Notes: a model not told the origin generated them from the letters alone. A DNA stretch of 64,000 nucleotides from Papillibacter cinnamivorans DSM 12816 (GCF_900176335.1 NZ_FWXW01000001.1:124001-188000), one strand, 5' to 3'; counted from the first letter of the stretch, positions 16,617 through 24,757 are shown. Made by a program: numbers and translations.

Positions 16617-16982
16617 GCCGAACAATACGTCCTTTGTTTATATTTTGCTTTAATCAATTTTTATTCCAATTAAAATACTTCTACCAGCATACCAGCAAAT
16701 TACCTATTTTGCAAGTCTGTTTTTTGTATAATTTATGATAATTAGATTTTTGTATAACTGAAATCTTAAACTGATAAGAATCACTATTTTACTTTTTATA
16801 TTTTCATGTTTTCATCCGTATTTTGTTATATCGCTATTATTTTTATGCAATTACTACATATTACGAGTGTTTTATTGGACAATTCATAGAATTCTATTTT
16901 GGGGCTTGACACACTATTTTTATAATACTAAAATTTAATTACAGCAAAATTATGCTGAATTCAGAAAAGTGGGGTAATAGTA
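16617..16982. promoter_or_regulatory. AT-rich divergent control region of the BKACE island
   Basis: This gap is strikingly AT-rich in an otherwise GC-rich sequence. It holds a SigA-type promoter for the SDR gene: TTGACA (16906-16911), 17 bases, TAAAAT (16929-16934). Just downstream is an inverted repeat CAGCA-aaatta-TGCTG (16942-16957), placed where a repressor would block elongation. Other possible binding sites are a direct repeat of CCAGCA (near 16683-16697) and two copies of TTTTTGTATAA about 30 bases apart (near 16720 and 16750). The divergent cupin regulator is the obvious candidate ligand-responsive factor. Confidence 0.6.
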
Positions 16983-17804
16983 ATGGGTAGACTCGAAGGG
17001 AAAATAGCGGTCATTACGGGCGCCAGTTCCGGATACGGCCGCAGGATGGCAATCCGTTTCGCCCGCGAGGGAGCCAAGGTGGCGTGTCTGGATCTTACAA
17101 CAAAGGTAGGCCTGGGTCTGGAGGATGACGACGACTATAAGCTGCCCACCCATGAGCAGATCCTGAAGGAAGGCGGGAAGGCTATCTATGTAACCTGCGA
17201 CATCTCCAGCCAGGAACAGGTCATCGCCGCCTTCAAGGAAGTGGACAAACAGCTGGGTATCTTGGATATTGTCGTGAACAATGCCGGTATTTATGCGGGT
17301 GAGGGCCTGATTCACGAACAGAACGACAGCTTTTTCAAAAAATGCGTCAATGTGAATATCTACGGGAGCTGGTATTGCTCTCAGGAGGCTCTCAAGCGCT
17401 TTGTGCCCAAGAAGAAGGGCAAAGTCATTCAGATGGCTTCCAGCGGCGGCATCTTCCCGAACCCTCTGCAGGCGCCCTATAACATTTCCAAGGCCGCCGT
17501 CATCAGCATGATCAAGAACATGGCCTGCGAATACGGCGAATACCAGATCAACTGCAACGCAATCTGCCCGTCCTGGGGCATGACCCCCATGGGCCGCGCC
17601 CTGTACCTCACCCCGAAGTTCAATAAGCTCATCAGCGGAAAGAACCCCATGGGCCGCTGGGTGCATCCCGAAGACGTGGCCAATTACGCCGTATTTCTCG
17701 CCAGCGAGGAATCCAACTTTGTCACCGGCACCACCGCCCTTATCGACGGAGGGCTGGACCTTACCTACCTTAGCACGGAAGAAATTCTGGAAGCGCAGCG
17801 GTAA
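16983..17804 (+). CDS. SDR-family NAD(P)-dependent oxidoreductase
   Basis: A 273-residue classical short-chain dehydrogenase. It shows the cofactor loop [12 protein letters not shown] (residues 12-23), NNAG (99-102), the catalytic Ser in MASSGG (153-154) and the Tyr-Lys pair YNISK (166-170). The C-terminal [12 protein letters not shown] is typical. A slightly longer loop after the second strand ([17 protein letters not shown]) is an insertion relative to minimal SDRs. It is the first gene after the island promoter and 37 bases before the BKACE gene. A role oxidising a beta-hydroxy acid to the beta-keto acid used by BKACE would fit, but this is inference. Confidence 0.9.
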   Translation: MGRLEGKIAVITGASSGYGRRMAIRFAREGAKVACLDLTTKVGLGLEDDDDYKLPTHEQILKEGGKAIYVTCDISSQEQVIAAFKEVDKQLGILDIVVNNAGIYAGEGLIHEQNDSFFKKCVNVNIYGSWYCSQEALKRFVPKKKGKVIQMASSGGIFPNPLQAPYNISKAAVISMIKNMACEYGEYQINCNAICPSWGMTPMGRALYLTPKFNKLISGKNPMGRWVHPEDVANYAVFLASEESNFVTGTTALIDGGLDLTYLSTEEILEAQR

Positions 17805-17841
17805 CCCGTAAATTTTGATTGATTCATAGGAGGAATATGTC

Positions 17842-18852
17842 ATGTCGGATAAAATCAATTGGGAATATATAAAAGAATTCAACGATTCCATACGGACTAT
17901 CTGGATGCCCTTCGGGCTTCCGGAAATCATCGACCCGTCCCACAGCCGCTTCAGCAACGGCGTGGATATCCAGCCCGCCTGGAAGATCCCGCCAAAGATC
18001 GCCATCTCCACCACCATCACCGGCGCCATGTTCAGTAGTCGCGGCAACCCCAACCATCCCATGACCCTAGAGGAAATCTCCAAGTCCGCGAGGGAAGCCT
18101 GCGAAGCGGGATCTCCCATCGTACATATCCACGTCCGGGACGAAAACGGCTATAACGTTCTCGATCCCGAGAAATTCCATAAGGTGATCGATCCCCTGAA
18201 AAGGGATTTCCCCGACACGGTGTTTGACGGCTGCATGTGCGCCCTGGATTCTGCGGAATGGCCTCATATGGAGAGCTTTCTCAAGGAAGGCCTCCTGGAG
18301 GTGACCCCCATTAACACGGTGGCGGTTCTCTACGGCGACACGCTTTTTGCAAAGCCGCCCTACTCCATGATCGAGAAAACCAAGATCTGCCAGGACTGCG
18401 GCGTCAAGCCCCAGATCGCGATTTACACCGACGCCGACGTGGACAACGCCGACCGTTTCCTGATTAAGCCCGGCCTTCTCCAGAAGCCCTATCACTGGAT
18501 CATCCTGGCCGCCGTCCCCGGCTGCAGCCCCATGCAGAACCCCCGGCAGATGGTGGAGGGCCTGATGCGCACCTACAACAACATCATGGACATCGACGAT
18601 ACGGCCAGCGTCATGGTCTGCGCCGCCGGCCGCGCCTCCAGCTATCTTGCCACCTTTGCCATGCTCATGGGCCTGCACATCCGCGTCGGTATGGAGGATA
18701 CCGTCTGGAAGTGGCCCCATAAGGATGACAAGATCGTAAACAACGCGGAACACTTCAAGCTCTTTAAGACCATGGCCGGTATGCTGGGCCGCGAGGTCAT
18801 GACGCCCGACGAGTACCGCCGGATGATCGGCCTGCCCGTCAGGAAAAAATAA
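17842..18852 (+). CDS. BKACE-family beta-keto acid cleavage enzyme (DUF849)
   Basis: BKACE enzymes, such as the 3-keto-5-aminohexanoate cleavage enzyme of lysine fermentation, exchange acetyl-CoA with a beta-keto acid to give acetoacetate and a new acyl-CoA. They use a Zn site on a TIM barrel. The family pattern is clear: ISTTITGAMFSSRGNPNHPMT, then EEISKSAREACEAG, then PIVHIHVRDENG with the His-x-His zinc pair. Later come AVPGCSPMQNPRQMV and GLHIRVGMEDTVWKW. The 336-residue protein carries about 50 extra N-terminal residues before the first barrel strand. The start has a strong ataggagg site. The actual acyl substrate cannot be predicted from sequence alone. Confidence 0.9.
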   Translation: MSDKINWEYIKEFNDSIRTIWMPFGLPEIIDPSHSRFSNGVDIQPAWKIPPKIAISTTITGAMFSSRGNPNHPMTLEEISKSAREACEAGSPIVHIHVRDENGYNVLDPEKFHKVIDPLKRDFPDTVFDGCMCALDSAEWPHMESFLKEGLLEVTPINTVAVLYGDTLFAKPPYSMIEKTKICQDCGVKPQIAIYTDADVDNADRFLIKPGLLQKPYHWIILAAVPGCSPMQNPRQMVEGLMRTYNNIMDIDDTASVMVCAAGRASSYLATFAMLMGLHIRVGMEDTVWKWPHKDDKIVNNAEHFKLFKTMAGMLGREVMTPDEYRRMIGLPVRKK

Positions 18853-18890
18853 TCCTGTATACGTATAAAAAGTTATCGCTCCTTTTTTAA

Positions 18891-18928
18891 TGCGCGGCCG
18901 GTTGTCTCAGCTGACCGCGCATTCTTTT
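18891..18928 (+). terminator. Terminator or attenuator between BKACE and the membrane protein gene
   Basis: The stem TGCGCGG (18891-18897) with CCGCGCA (18915-18921) and a 17-base loop containing cagctg is followed by ttctttt. It could lower expression of the transporter-like gene relative to the enzymes. Confidence 0.55.
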
Positions 18929-18966
18929 AAACTACTTTATTTTATGGAATAAATGGGGGTGTGGTC

Positions 18967-20010
18967 ATGGATCTTCTGGTATTGTTCGCCGCGTTTTGCG
19001 GCGGTGGCTTCGGCGCGGCTTTCGGCGGCGTGGCTGCATATGTGTTTTCCGGTTTCCTGACTCTGTTCGGGGTTGTTGCCGGAGCCGCGGGAGTACAGTT
19101 CAGTATTCTCGGCACTCTTTCCTTCGGCGCGTTTTATGGCCCGCAGGTAGGTTTTGCCGGAGCCGTCGCTGCGGCGGCTTATGCCCGGCGAAGAGGTTAT
19201 ATTCCTTCCGGGAGGGATATCTTTACTCCGCTTGTCAGTCTGAAAAAGCCGGACGTCCTGGTCGTGGGGGGACTTGTAGGCCTTCTCGGCTACGCCATGA
19301 GCGTCTGGCTGGGAACGGTATGGGCAGGCAGGCTGGATACCACTGCGTTTACTGTTTTCGCAACGGCAATCATTTCAAAGCTCATTTTCGGCAAAGGCGG
19401 CCTGGGTGAAATATTCAATAAAGCTCCGCAGGAAATCAGAAAAGCGGGTGGCCGTTTCAGCGTCAATTCTTCCGCCACTTGGCTTCCGTATGGAAACACG
19501 GCTGCCGAAAAGGTCGTTATCGGAATTATGGTCGGCGGCGGAGCCACCTGGGTTACGCATGTTATGCTGCAGTATCCTTCCACCGCTCCTGTGGCGTATT
19601 ATATTCCGTATGCGATATCCGTGGTTTCTCTCTTCTTTCTCCAGTTCGGCGCTCCGGTCTATGTGACCCATCATATCAGCCTCTGCGCCGCCTACGGCAT
19701 GATGATGAGCGGCGGCAACGTCTGGTGGGGACTGGCCGGCGGCATGCTGGCCGTCTTCCTGGCGGACGTCATGGCAAGAGCTTTTCTCCTATTTGGCGAT
19801 ACCCATGTGGACCCGCCGGCCACCGCCATCGCGGCCACATCCTTTATTCTCTTCACGCTTGTCCCCCTGACCGGAACTCTCAATCTCGTCGGAAACCTTA
19901 GCAATGCTCTCCCTGTCGCAATTCTTGTGGCGGCCCTCGTCTTTGCCGTTTCTCAGAGTATAGCGATAAGAGGAAAAAGCGAAACTCTCAACCCATCGGT
20001 TCCCGTTTGA
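18967..20010 (+). CDS. Polytopic membrane protein, putative transporter, unknown family
   Basis: A 347-residue very hydrophobic protein with about nine or ten predicted membrane segments and many Gly/Ala small-residue helices. One larger cytosolic-looking loop contains KAPQEIRKAGGRFSVNSS. Near the C-terminus THVDPPATAIAATS lies at the start of a helix and resembles the polar helix-entry motifs of HPP-type membrane proteins; that is a visual resemblance only. I do not recognise the family. The ATG at 18967 follows gggggtgtgg; a GTG at 18961 is an alternative. Its position between BKACE and a hydrolase suggests uptake or export of the pathway substrate. Confidence 0.75.
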   Translation: MDLLVLFAAFCGGGFGAAFGGVAAYVFSGFLTLFGVVAGAAGVQFSILGTLSFGAFYGPQVGFAGAVAAAAYARRRGYIPSGRDIFTPLVSLKKPDVLVVGGLVGLLGYAMSVWLGTVWAGRLDTTAFTVFATAIISKLIFGKGGLGEIFNKAPQEIRKAGGRFSVNSSATWLPYGNTAAEKVVIGIMVGGGATWVTHVMLQYPSTAPVAYYIPYAISVVSLFFLQFGAPVYVTHHISLCAAYGMMMSGGNVWWGLAGGMLAVFLADVMARAFLLFGDTHVDPPATAIAATSFILFTLVPLTGTLNLVGNLSNALPVAILVAALVFAVSQSIAIRGKSETLNPSVPV

Positions 20011-20040
20011 CGCTTCCCGCCTTTCCACCAAACAGGCATA

Positions 20041-20080
20041 AAAATTCCGGACGAGGCTATAAGCCTCGTCCGGAATTTTT
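20041..20080. terminator. Bidirectional terminator
   Basis: Arms AAATTCCGGACGAGGC and GCCTCGTCCGGAATTT with a 5-base loop, flanked by A and T tracts. It separates the convergent membrane protein and alpha/beta hydrolase genes. Confidence 0.9.
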
Positions 20081-20098
20081 CATCAATGCCTCGCTGCA

Positions 20099-20977
20099 TC
20101 ATCCCACAAAGGATACGATATCTCCCAAAAACTGCTTTGCTTTGGTCACGCGGAACATATGGGTGCTGTTTTCATAGAGGAAAGTTTTAGTGTCGGGGAT
20201 CTTCCCGGCCAGATATTCCGCAAGCCGAGGGTCGAATACCGAACCGGGAGAGGCGAACATCAGCGCTGCTGGAACGTCGATGCCGGGCAGAATCTCTCTG
20301 AAATCGTAGTCCATCTGCTCCCAGTAGCGGACATTGCTCTTCTTCTGCTCCTCCGGCACCCGCAGCATATCATAAAGCGCCGGTGTGTCTCCGATCGCTT
20401 TTTTCAGGACATCCAGCAATTCCGGCTTGTAATTGAAATCCCTGCGCTCGGAAGGCGTATGGGGGAGAAGGGTCTGCACGGCGAAATAGAGCATCCAGGC
20501 GTCGTAATCCGTCTTCATGACTTGGATGTCTCTCAGAAAGGCTTCCTTCGTATACCACCCCTGGTACAGGCCCATCTTCCATTCTTCGTCGTTTATAAAT
20601 TTGGGGGTCGTATCTCCCAGGATTATTTTGCCCAGGCACTCGGTGCCGAACAGCCGTATGTAGGAAAACAGGACCACGCCGCCAAGGGAATATCCGATGG
20701 GAACAACGTCATTCAGCCCCAGGTATTCCATCAGATCCTTCATGTCCCTGGCCGACTGGTCAAGGCCTACGGTTCTCTCCGCGCTGGTCCCTCCGAACCC
20801 GCGCTGGTTCCAGGTCAGACATCTGTATCTGCTTTTTAAAAACTCAAAGTAGGGAAGCTGAGATTCGGCATTGCTTCCGAATCCGTGGATAAAAAGGACC
20901 GGTGTTCCTTCCCCCATATCGATGTACTGAATTTCGGAGCCGTCTCTGGTGGGGCAGGTGCGGTAAATGCTCTGCAT
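20099..20977 (-). CDS. Alpha/beta hydrolase
   Basis: A 292-residue soluble serine hydrolase. It shows the oxyanion-hole strand LFIHGFGSN (residues 28-36), the nucleophile elbow GYSLGG (Ser 97), a candidate catalytic Asp in GSVFDPRLAEYLAGKIPD, and the catalytic His in ENSTHMFRV near the end. The cap region (about 130-220) is helical. No signal peptide is present. It faces the BKACE genes convergently and closes the island, so it may open a lactone, ester or thioester in the same pathway; that link is positional inference. The ATG is preceded by gaaggagggagatt. Confidence 0.88.
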   Translation of the reverse strand: MQSIYRTCPTRDGSEIQYIDMGEGTPVLFIHGFGSNAESQLPYFEFLKSRYRCLTWNQRGFGGTSAERTVGLDQSARDMKDLMEYLGLNDVVPIGYSLGGVVLFSYIRLFGTECLGKIILGDTTPKFINDEEWKMGLYQGWYTKEAFLRDIQVMKTDYDAWMLYFAVQTLLPHTPSERRDFNYKPELLDVLKKAIGDTPALYDMLRVPEEQKKSNVRYWEQMDYDFREILPGIDVPAALMFASPGSVFDPRLAEYLAGKIPDTKTFLYENSTHMFRVTKAKQFLGDIVSFVG

Positions 20978-21090
20978 AATCTCCCTCCTTCATCGTTTTC
21001 CGTTGGACCGGAATGCTGTTTTTTCCTTTAATACTATCCATTTCTTTTATATACTATATTTAACAATTACAATATACACCCAAACATGCA

Positions 21091-21135
21091 AAAAGCAATC
21101 CCCTCGCCCCGGGGAATAAGGGGAAAGGGGACTGC
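21091..21135 (-). terminator. Terminator for the three-gene small-protein operon
   Basis: On the minus strand GCAGTCCCCT pairs with AGGGGATTGC (one wobble) around a GC-rich loop, followed by ctttttgc. Confidence 0.65.
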
Positions 21136-21167
21136 GTATGCATGTTCCGCATCGGTTGGAGAATGGC

Positions 21168-21512
21168 CTATAAAATCAGCAATAACCCCAGGGCGATCAG
21201 TACTTCTATGTTTCCTCCCTCGATGAACAGCAGGATCATCAGGGCAATGAGGATAATATCCCCGGTATCGATGTTCTTTTCCTTTATGAAGTCAAAGATC
21301 CCCGAAAGGATATTGGGCTTTTTGTCCTCTGCGCCCCCCGTTGTCCTTCCTCCCGCACCGAAACCGGCGGGAGGAGGCTGCGAATCATGCGGAGGAGGCG
21401 GAGGAGGCGGGGGAGGCGGGGGAGGGGGAGAAAACGGGGCTCCCTGTCCCTGAAAGGTGTCCCGAAACGGGGCGTATGTATACGGTTCCGCCGCTACGTA
21501 ACGGTTATACAT
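21168..21512 (-). CDS. Small protein with a 13-proline run and a C-terminal hydrophobic segment, unknown function
   Basis: A 114-residue protein that I do not recognise as a named family. The N-terminal third is Tyr/Pro rich (MYNRYVAAEPYTYAPFRD). It is followed by thirteen consecutive prolines, a Gly-rich linker and a conserved-looking tail with IFDFIKEKNIDTGDIILIALMILLFIEGG, which is one or two membrane-spanning hydrophobic stretches. Translation of the proline run would need elongation factor P. The ATG at 21512 overlaps the end of the previous gene by 8 bases and uses a ggaggg inside that gene. It is last in a three-gene unit of small proteins. Confidence 0.75.
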   Translation of the reverse strand: MYNRYVAAEPYTYAPFRDTFQGQGAPFSPPPPPPPPPPPPPHDSQPPPAGFGAGGRTTGGAEDKKPNILSGIFDFIKEKNIDTGDIILIALMILLFIEGGNIEVLIALGLLLIL

Positions 21513-21999
21513 CCCCTTTCCCTCCAATCAGCCCGGGAAGATATTTGATCCCCATCCGCAGCAGTCTTGCGTAGGCAAGCGCTTTTTCCACTTTTGGCTG
21601 CCGCTCCTCCTTGAGATAAGGCCTCAGAGCCATGAGCAGCGCCGTGCTGTTGCTGTCCGGAGCGGCTGCGTCACCGAAGAGGGAAAGGACCGTTCCGAGA
21701 ATCTGTGGATCGATATCCATCAGACTCTTTAAAATTCCCTTTCCCGAACCGCCCGTCAGGGAGGACAGCAGTCCCGAAAGGTCCCCGCCGCCCGCCGCCG
21801 GGGCGGCGCCTTCCAACGGGGAGTAAGCCTGGACGGTTCCCTCCGGGTTTCCCTGGGCGGGCGGGGCTCCCGTCTGACCTGCCGAATCCCCGGACGGAAG
21901 CACTCCCTGGGCGGACAGCATTTTTGCCACGGCGAGAATCTGTTCCATCCCCTCCGGGGACGAGAGCAGCTTGCTGATTTTATCCTCGAGTTCGCCCAT
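21505..21999 (-). CDS. Small helical protein of unknown function
   Basis: A 164-residue protein. The N-terminus (MGELEDKISKLLSSPEGMEQILAVAKML) and C-terminus (LMALRPYLKEERQPKVEKALAYARLLRMG) look helical and conserved in character. The middle is a low-complexity Gly/Pro/Ala linker. No enzymatic motif, signal peptide or membrane segment is obvious. I chose the ATG at 21999 because it follows ggggggaaacagg and begins the ordered segment; a longer in-frame start at 22032 adds only basic low-complexity residues. It is cotranscribed with the genes on either side. Function unknown. Confidence 0.72.
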   Translation of the reverse strand: MGELEDKISKLLSSPEGMEQILAVAKMLSAQGVLPSGDSAGQTGAPPAQGNPEGTVQAYSPLEGAAPAAGGGDLSGLLSSLTGGSGKGILKSLMDIDPQILGTVLSLFGDAAAPDSNSTALLMALRPYLKEERQPKVEKALAYARLLRMGIKYLPGLIGGKGDV

Positions 22000-22064
22000 C
22001 CTGTTTCCCCCCTTTCCGGGAGAAGGCGTCATTTCGCCCCATAGTCCCGGTGCCTTGTGCCGGA

Positions 22065-22352
22065 CTATCCGGCGCTGTTCTGGTTCAGTTCCCGTCCCAG
22101 CTTATTGACCAGTTCCATTGCTTCCGGATTGCTCATCAGCGCGGAAACAACCCGCATCATGGCCGCCAGATCTCCTTTGGACGCCGCCTCCATGGTGTTT
22201 CCCGGGGTGCCGTCCCCGCCGTTCATAATCTCCAAAAGCCGTTTTCCCTCCGGGGAATTGCCCAGCTGATTCATCAGGCTCCCGTTTTGAAGAAGCTTCA
22301 GGATTTCCGGGTTTTTAAAAATTCCCTGCAGAATGCCGGTGTCGAATGCCAC
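22065..22352 (-). CDS. Small helical protein of unknown function
   Basis: A 95-residue protein starting with GTG (MAFDTGILQG), preceded by gggaggt eight bases upstream. It is predicted helical, with two short segments NPEILKLLQNGSLMNQL and MSNPEAMELVNKLGRELNQ separated by a Gly-rich linker. The SNPEAM-type phrase resembles the SSPEGM phrase of the next protein, so the two may share a short helical motif. It is first in the operon. No known function. Confidence 0.7.
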   Translation of the reverse strand: MAFDTGILQGIFKNPEILKLLQNGSLMNQLGNSPEGKRLLEIMNGGDGTPGNTMEAASKGDLAAMMRVVSALMSNPEAMELVNKLGRELNQNSAG

Positions 22353-22385
22353 TTGCCATACCTCCCGCGTATGCCGCGCATTTTT

Positions 22386-22414
22386 ATTTTATGCCGGGTA
22401 TCCGGGCATAATGA
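22386..22414 (-). promoter_or_regulatory. Candidate promoter of the small-protein operon, SigE-like
   Basis: On the minus strand TCATTAT (22414-22408), 14 bases, CATAAAAT (22393-22386). The spacing and -10 are similar to mother-cell SigE promoters (-10 near CATACAAT). A plain SigA -10 reading (TAAAAT) is also possible. Confidence 0.3.
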
Positions 22415-22800
22415 ATGGGCCGTTCCCGCTTCAGCCGCGGCTGCTTTTCAGCACTCTGATAGCTATGCGTAAAGGGTCGGCGGCGGGATTGGGCAGCGTA
22501 TGCCCCGCGCGGCGCAGGGCTCTCCTCGCACTAACAGTATATGCAGGCATTTCCCGGTGGTGTGGATTCTCCGTCTTGTCCGCCGGATTTTTTCCTCTTT
22601 CTCCGGTTTTTTGCCTCACACCCGGGCAAAAAAGCGTATTCCCGGCGCGATTTGCCTTTTTGCGGATCCCTCCACGGGTGGCTTCCGCTGTTCCCCCGTC
22701 CGTTTACGCCGTCTTTTTGTGAAAGGCAGGCATTGTAATCAAAAATGTAAAAAGAATGTACAGTTTTTTTATGTTTTTTATGGAAAAAAGAAAATGAATC
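22415..22800. other. Intergenic stretch without recognisable genes
   Basis: About 390 bases between divergent transcription units. Frames open here give only Arg/Pro-rich translations with no motif. The right end becomes A/T-rich toward the coaX promoter. Confidence 0.5.
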
Positions 22801-22809
22801 TGCTATAAT
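22801..22809 (+). promoter_or_regulatory. Extended -10 promoter element upstream of coaX
   Basis: TGCTATAAT is a perfect extended -10 (TGnTATAAT). No good -35 is seen at 17 bases. The start codon is about 130 bases downstream. Confidence 0.5.
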
Positions 22810-22937
22810 ACCACATTGTTATCCCCGCGCCCTTTCTGCGGCTTCCGGGAGCGGAATCCTTGCATGCGTAAAGCTTTCTGGGGATAGCGGTTTCTTTCCG
22901 TGCCAACCGTTCGATTCATTCATTAGGAGGAACGACA

Positions 22938-23750
22938 ATGCTGCTGACAGTCGACGTAGGGAACACGAATATGGTCTTTACGGTATACGACGGGGAACAA
23001 TCCATCGGAAGCTTCCGCATGTCCACCAATGCAAACCGCACTTCGGATGAGATCGGCCTTTGGATCTGCGACTATTTTCGAAGGTTTGAGCTTTCCATCG
23101 CCGAGGTGGAGGACGTGATCATCGCCTCGGTCGTGCCCCAGGTGATGTACTCCCTCACCAGCTCCATCATAAAATACATCAACCGCACCCCCATCATAGT
23201 GGATGAGGACGTGGACCCCGGCCTTCGCTACGACGTGGACGGACGCCTTGGCGTCGACCGCGCGGTGGACTGTGTCGCCGCCATTGAAAAATACGGCTCG
23301 CCCCTCATCGTACTGGATTTCGGGACGGCCACCACCATAGACGCCGTATCCGAGAACGCGGAATATCTGGGCGGTGTCATTCTGTCCGGTATCCGGATTT
23401 CTCTTGACGCCCTGTTTACGAGGGCGGCCATGCTTCCCCGGGTGGAGCTGGTCAAGCCCGGTCACGTTCTTGGAAAAAACACTGTGGAACAGATGCAGGC
23501 CGGCGCCGTCTGCGGATATATCGGAAGCGTGGAATACATTGTGCGTGAAATGAAGTCGGAAATGAACGCGGAGAATATCCGCGTTGTGGCAACCGGGGGA
23601 CTCGGCCGCCTGATCGCCGAAAACACGGACGAGATCGATGTCTTCGATCCCCAGCTCACTCCAGACGGCCTTCGCCTGGTATACGAAAAGTATAAGCGGG
23701 AGCACCGCATCAAGCCCAGGCCCAAACAGTCCAAATCTTCTAAAAACTGA
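22938..23750 (+). CDS. coaX: Type III pantothenate kinase
   Basis: CoaX phosphorylates pantothenate, the first step of coenzyme A synthesis; it is the ASKHA-fold form that resists feedback by CoA. The 270-residue protein shows the phosphate loop TVDVGNTNMVF (residues 4-14), the second motif VLDFGTATTIDAVS near residue 126 and GGVILSGIRISLDAL. The C-terminal tail is basic and Lys/Ser/Pro rich. The ATG follows taggaggaacgac. It is a single-gene unit with a terminator at 23766. It complements coaE at 787. Confidence 0.96.
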   Translation: MLLTVDVGNTNMVFTVYDGEQSIGSFRMSTNANRTSDEIGLWICDYFRRFELSIAEVEDVIIASVVPQVMYSLTSSIIKYINRTPIIVDEDVDPGLRYDVDGRLGVDRAVDCVAAIEKYGSPLIVLDFGTATTIDAVSENAEYLGGVILSGIRISLDALFTRAAMLPRVELVKPGHVLGKNTVEQMQAGAVCGYIGSVEYIVREMKSEMNAENIRVVATGGLGRLIAENTDEIDVFDPQLTPDGLRLVYEKYKREHRIKPRPKQSKSSKN

Positions 23751-23765
23751 CGATCTTTCGTGATA

Positions 23766-23804
23766 AAAGACAGGCCGGATGTGCATCCGGCCTGTCTTCT
23801 CTTT
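23766..23804. terminator. Bidirectional terminator between coaX and nth
   Basis: Arms AAGACAGGCCGGATG and CATCCGGCCTGTCTT with a minimal loop, then ctcttt. A GGTTAACATAATA motif lies just beyond it at 23809-23821. Confidence 0.85.
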
Positions 23805-23884
23805 AAAAGGTTAACATAATACTGATATGCGCCCTTTCGCCTCCTCCCGTGGGAAGAGAGTGGGGGATGAGGATATCTTTTTTA

Positions 23885-24550
23885 TTAGTAAAACCTATGG
23901 TGAGTCCACTTTTCCTCTCCTCGGTTTATAAAATCGCACCGCAAAGCCAGCGTGCAGCTCTGGCACCGGGGCCCCCGGGCAAGGCAGACGGCCCTGCCGT
24001 GGAGAACCAGCCTGTGGCAGAAGTCGCTCTGCTCTGCCGCCGGAATCTGCTGATCCAGCTGCAGTTCCACCTTGTAAGGGTCCTTCGTCCCGTCGGTGAG
24101 TCCCAGGCGTCCGGAGATCCGGATGCAGTGGGTGTCCGCCACGATGCCCGGTTTTCCGAAGACATCCCCCAGAATGAGGTTCGCCGTCTTCCTTCCCACG
24201 CCGGGAAGCTTTAACAGCTCCTCCATGGTGCCGGGAACCCGCCCGCCGTATTCCGCCAGCAGGATGCCCGCCGTCTTCAGGATATCCCGGGCCTTGATCC
24301 GGTAAAACCCGCAGGAGCGGATGATCTCCTCCAGATCCCCCCCGTCCGCTTCCGCGATGGCCCGGAGCGTGGGGTATCTGCCGTAGAGAACCGGTGTCAC
24401 CTTATTCACCCTCTCGTCGGTGCACTGGGCGGCAAGGCGCGTGGCAAACAGCAGCTCATAGTCCTTCTTGTAATCAAGAGAGCAGATCGCCTCCGGATAG
24501 GCGGCTTTCAGCTCCTCAATGAAAAATGTTACGTCCTCTTTTGATTTCAA
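23885..24550 (-). CDS. nth: Endonuclease III
   Basis: A base-excision repair glycosylase / AP lyase that removes oxidised pyrimidines. The 221-residue protein has the helix-hairpin-helix LPGVGRKTANLILG with the catalytic Lys, and the VADTHCIRISGRLGL segment with the catalytic Asp. At the C-terminus four Cys (189, 196, 199, 205) in C-X6-C-X2-C-X5-C spacing bind the 4Fe-4S cluster. Length is normal. It is transcribed away from glyA, with about 200 bases between the two divergent starts. Confidence 0.97.
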   Translation of the reverse strand: MKSKEDVTFFIEELKAAYPEAICSLDYKKDYELLFATRLAAQCTDERVNKVTPVLYGRYPTLRAIAEADGGDLEEIIRSCGFYRIKARDILKTAGILLAEYGGRVPGTMEELLKLPGVGRKTANLILGDVFGKPGIVADTHCIRISGRLGLTDGTKDPYKVELQLDQQIPAAEQSDFCHRLVLHGRAVCLARGPRCQSCTLALRCDFINRGEEKWTHHRFY

Positions 24551-24666
24551 GCCTTTTTCCTCCCGTATCTATGAGGAAAGGGAAGAGTCCGCGCACTTTC
24601 CTCCGTTTTGTGTCTATTGTACCATAGTGCTCCCGTTTTCGCGAAGGGAATTTGCGTCTTTGTCTG

Positions 24667-24695
24667 TTGTATTGGATACCGGATTCCGGTATAAT
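24667..24695 (+). promoter_or_regulatory. SigA-type promoter for glyA
   Basis: TTGTAT (24667-24672), 17-base spacer, perfect TATAAT (24690-24695), 62 bases before the ATG at 24758. Confidence 0.75.
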
Positions 24696-24757
24696 ACCCT
24701 TATGGAACAACCGTTTTATGCATAAATATAAATTTGTGTCAGAAGGGGATTGAATTC

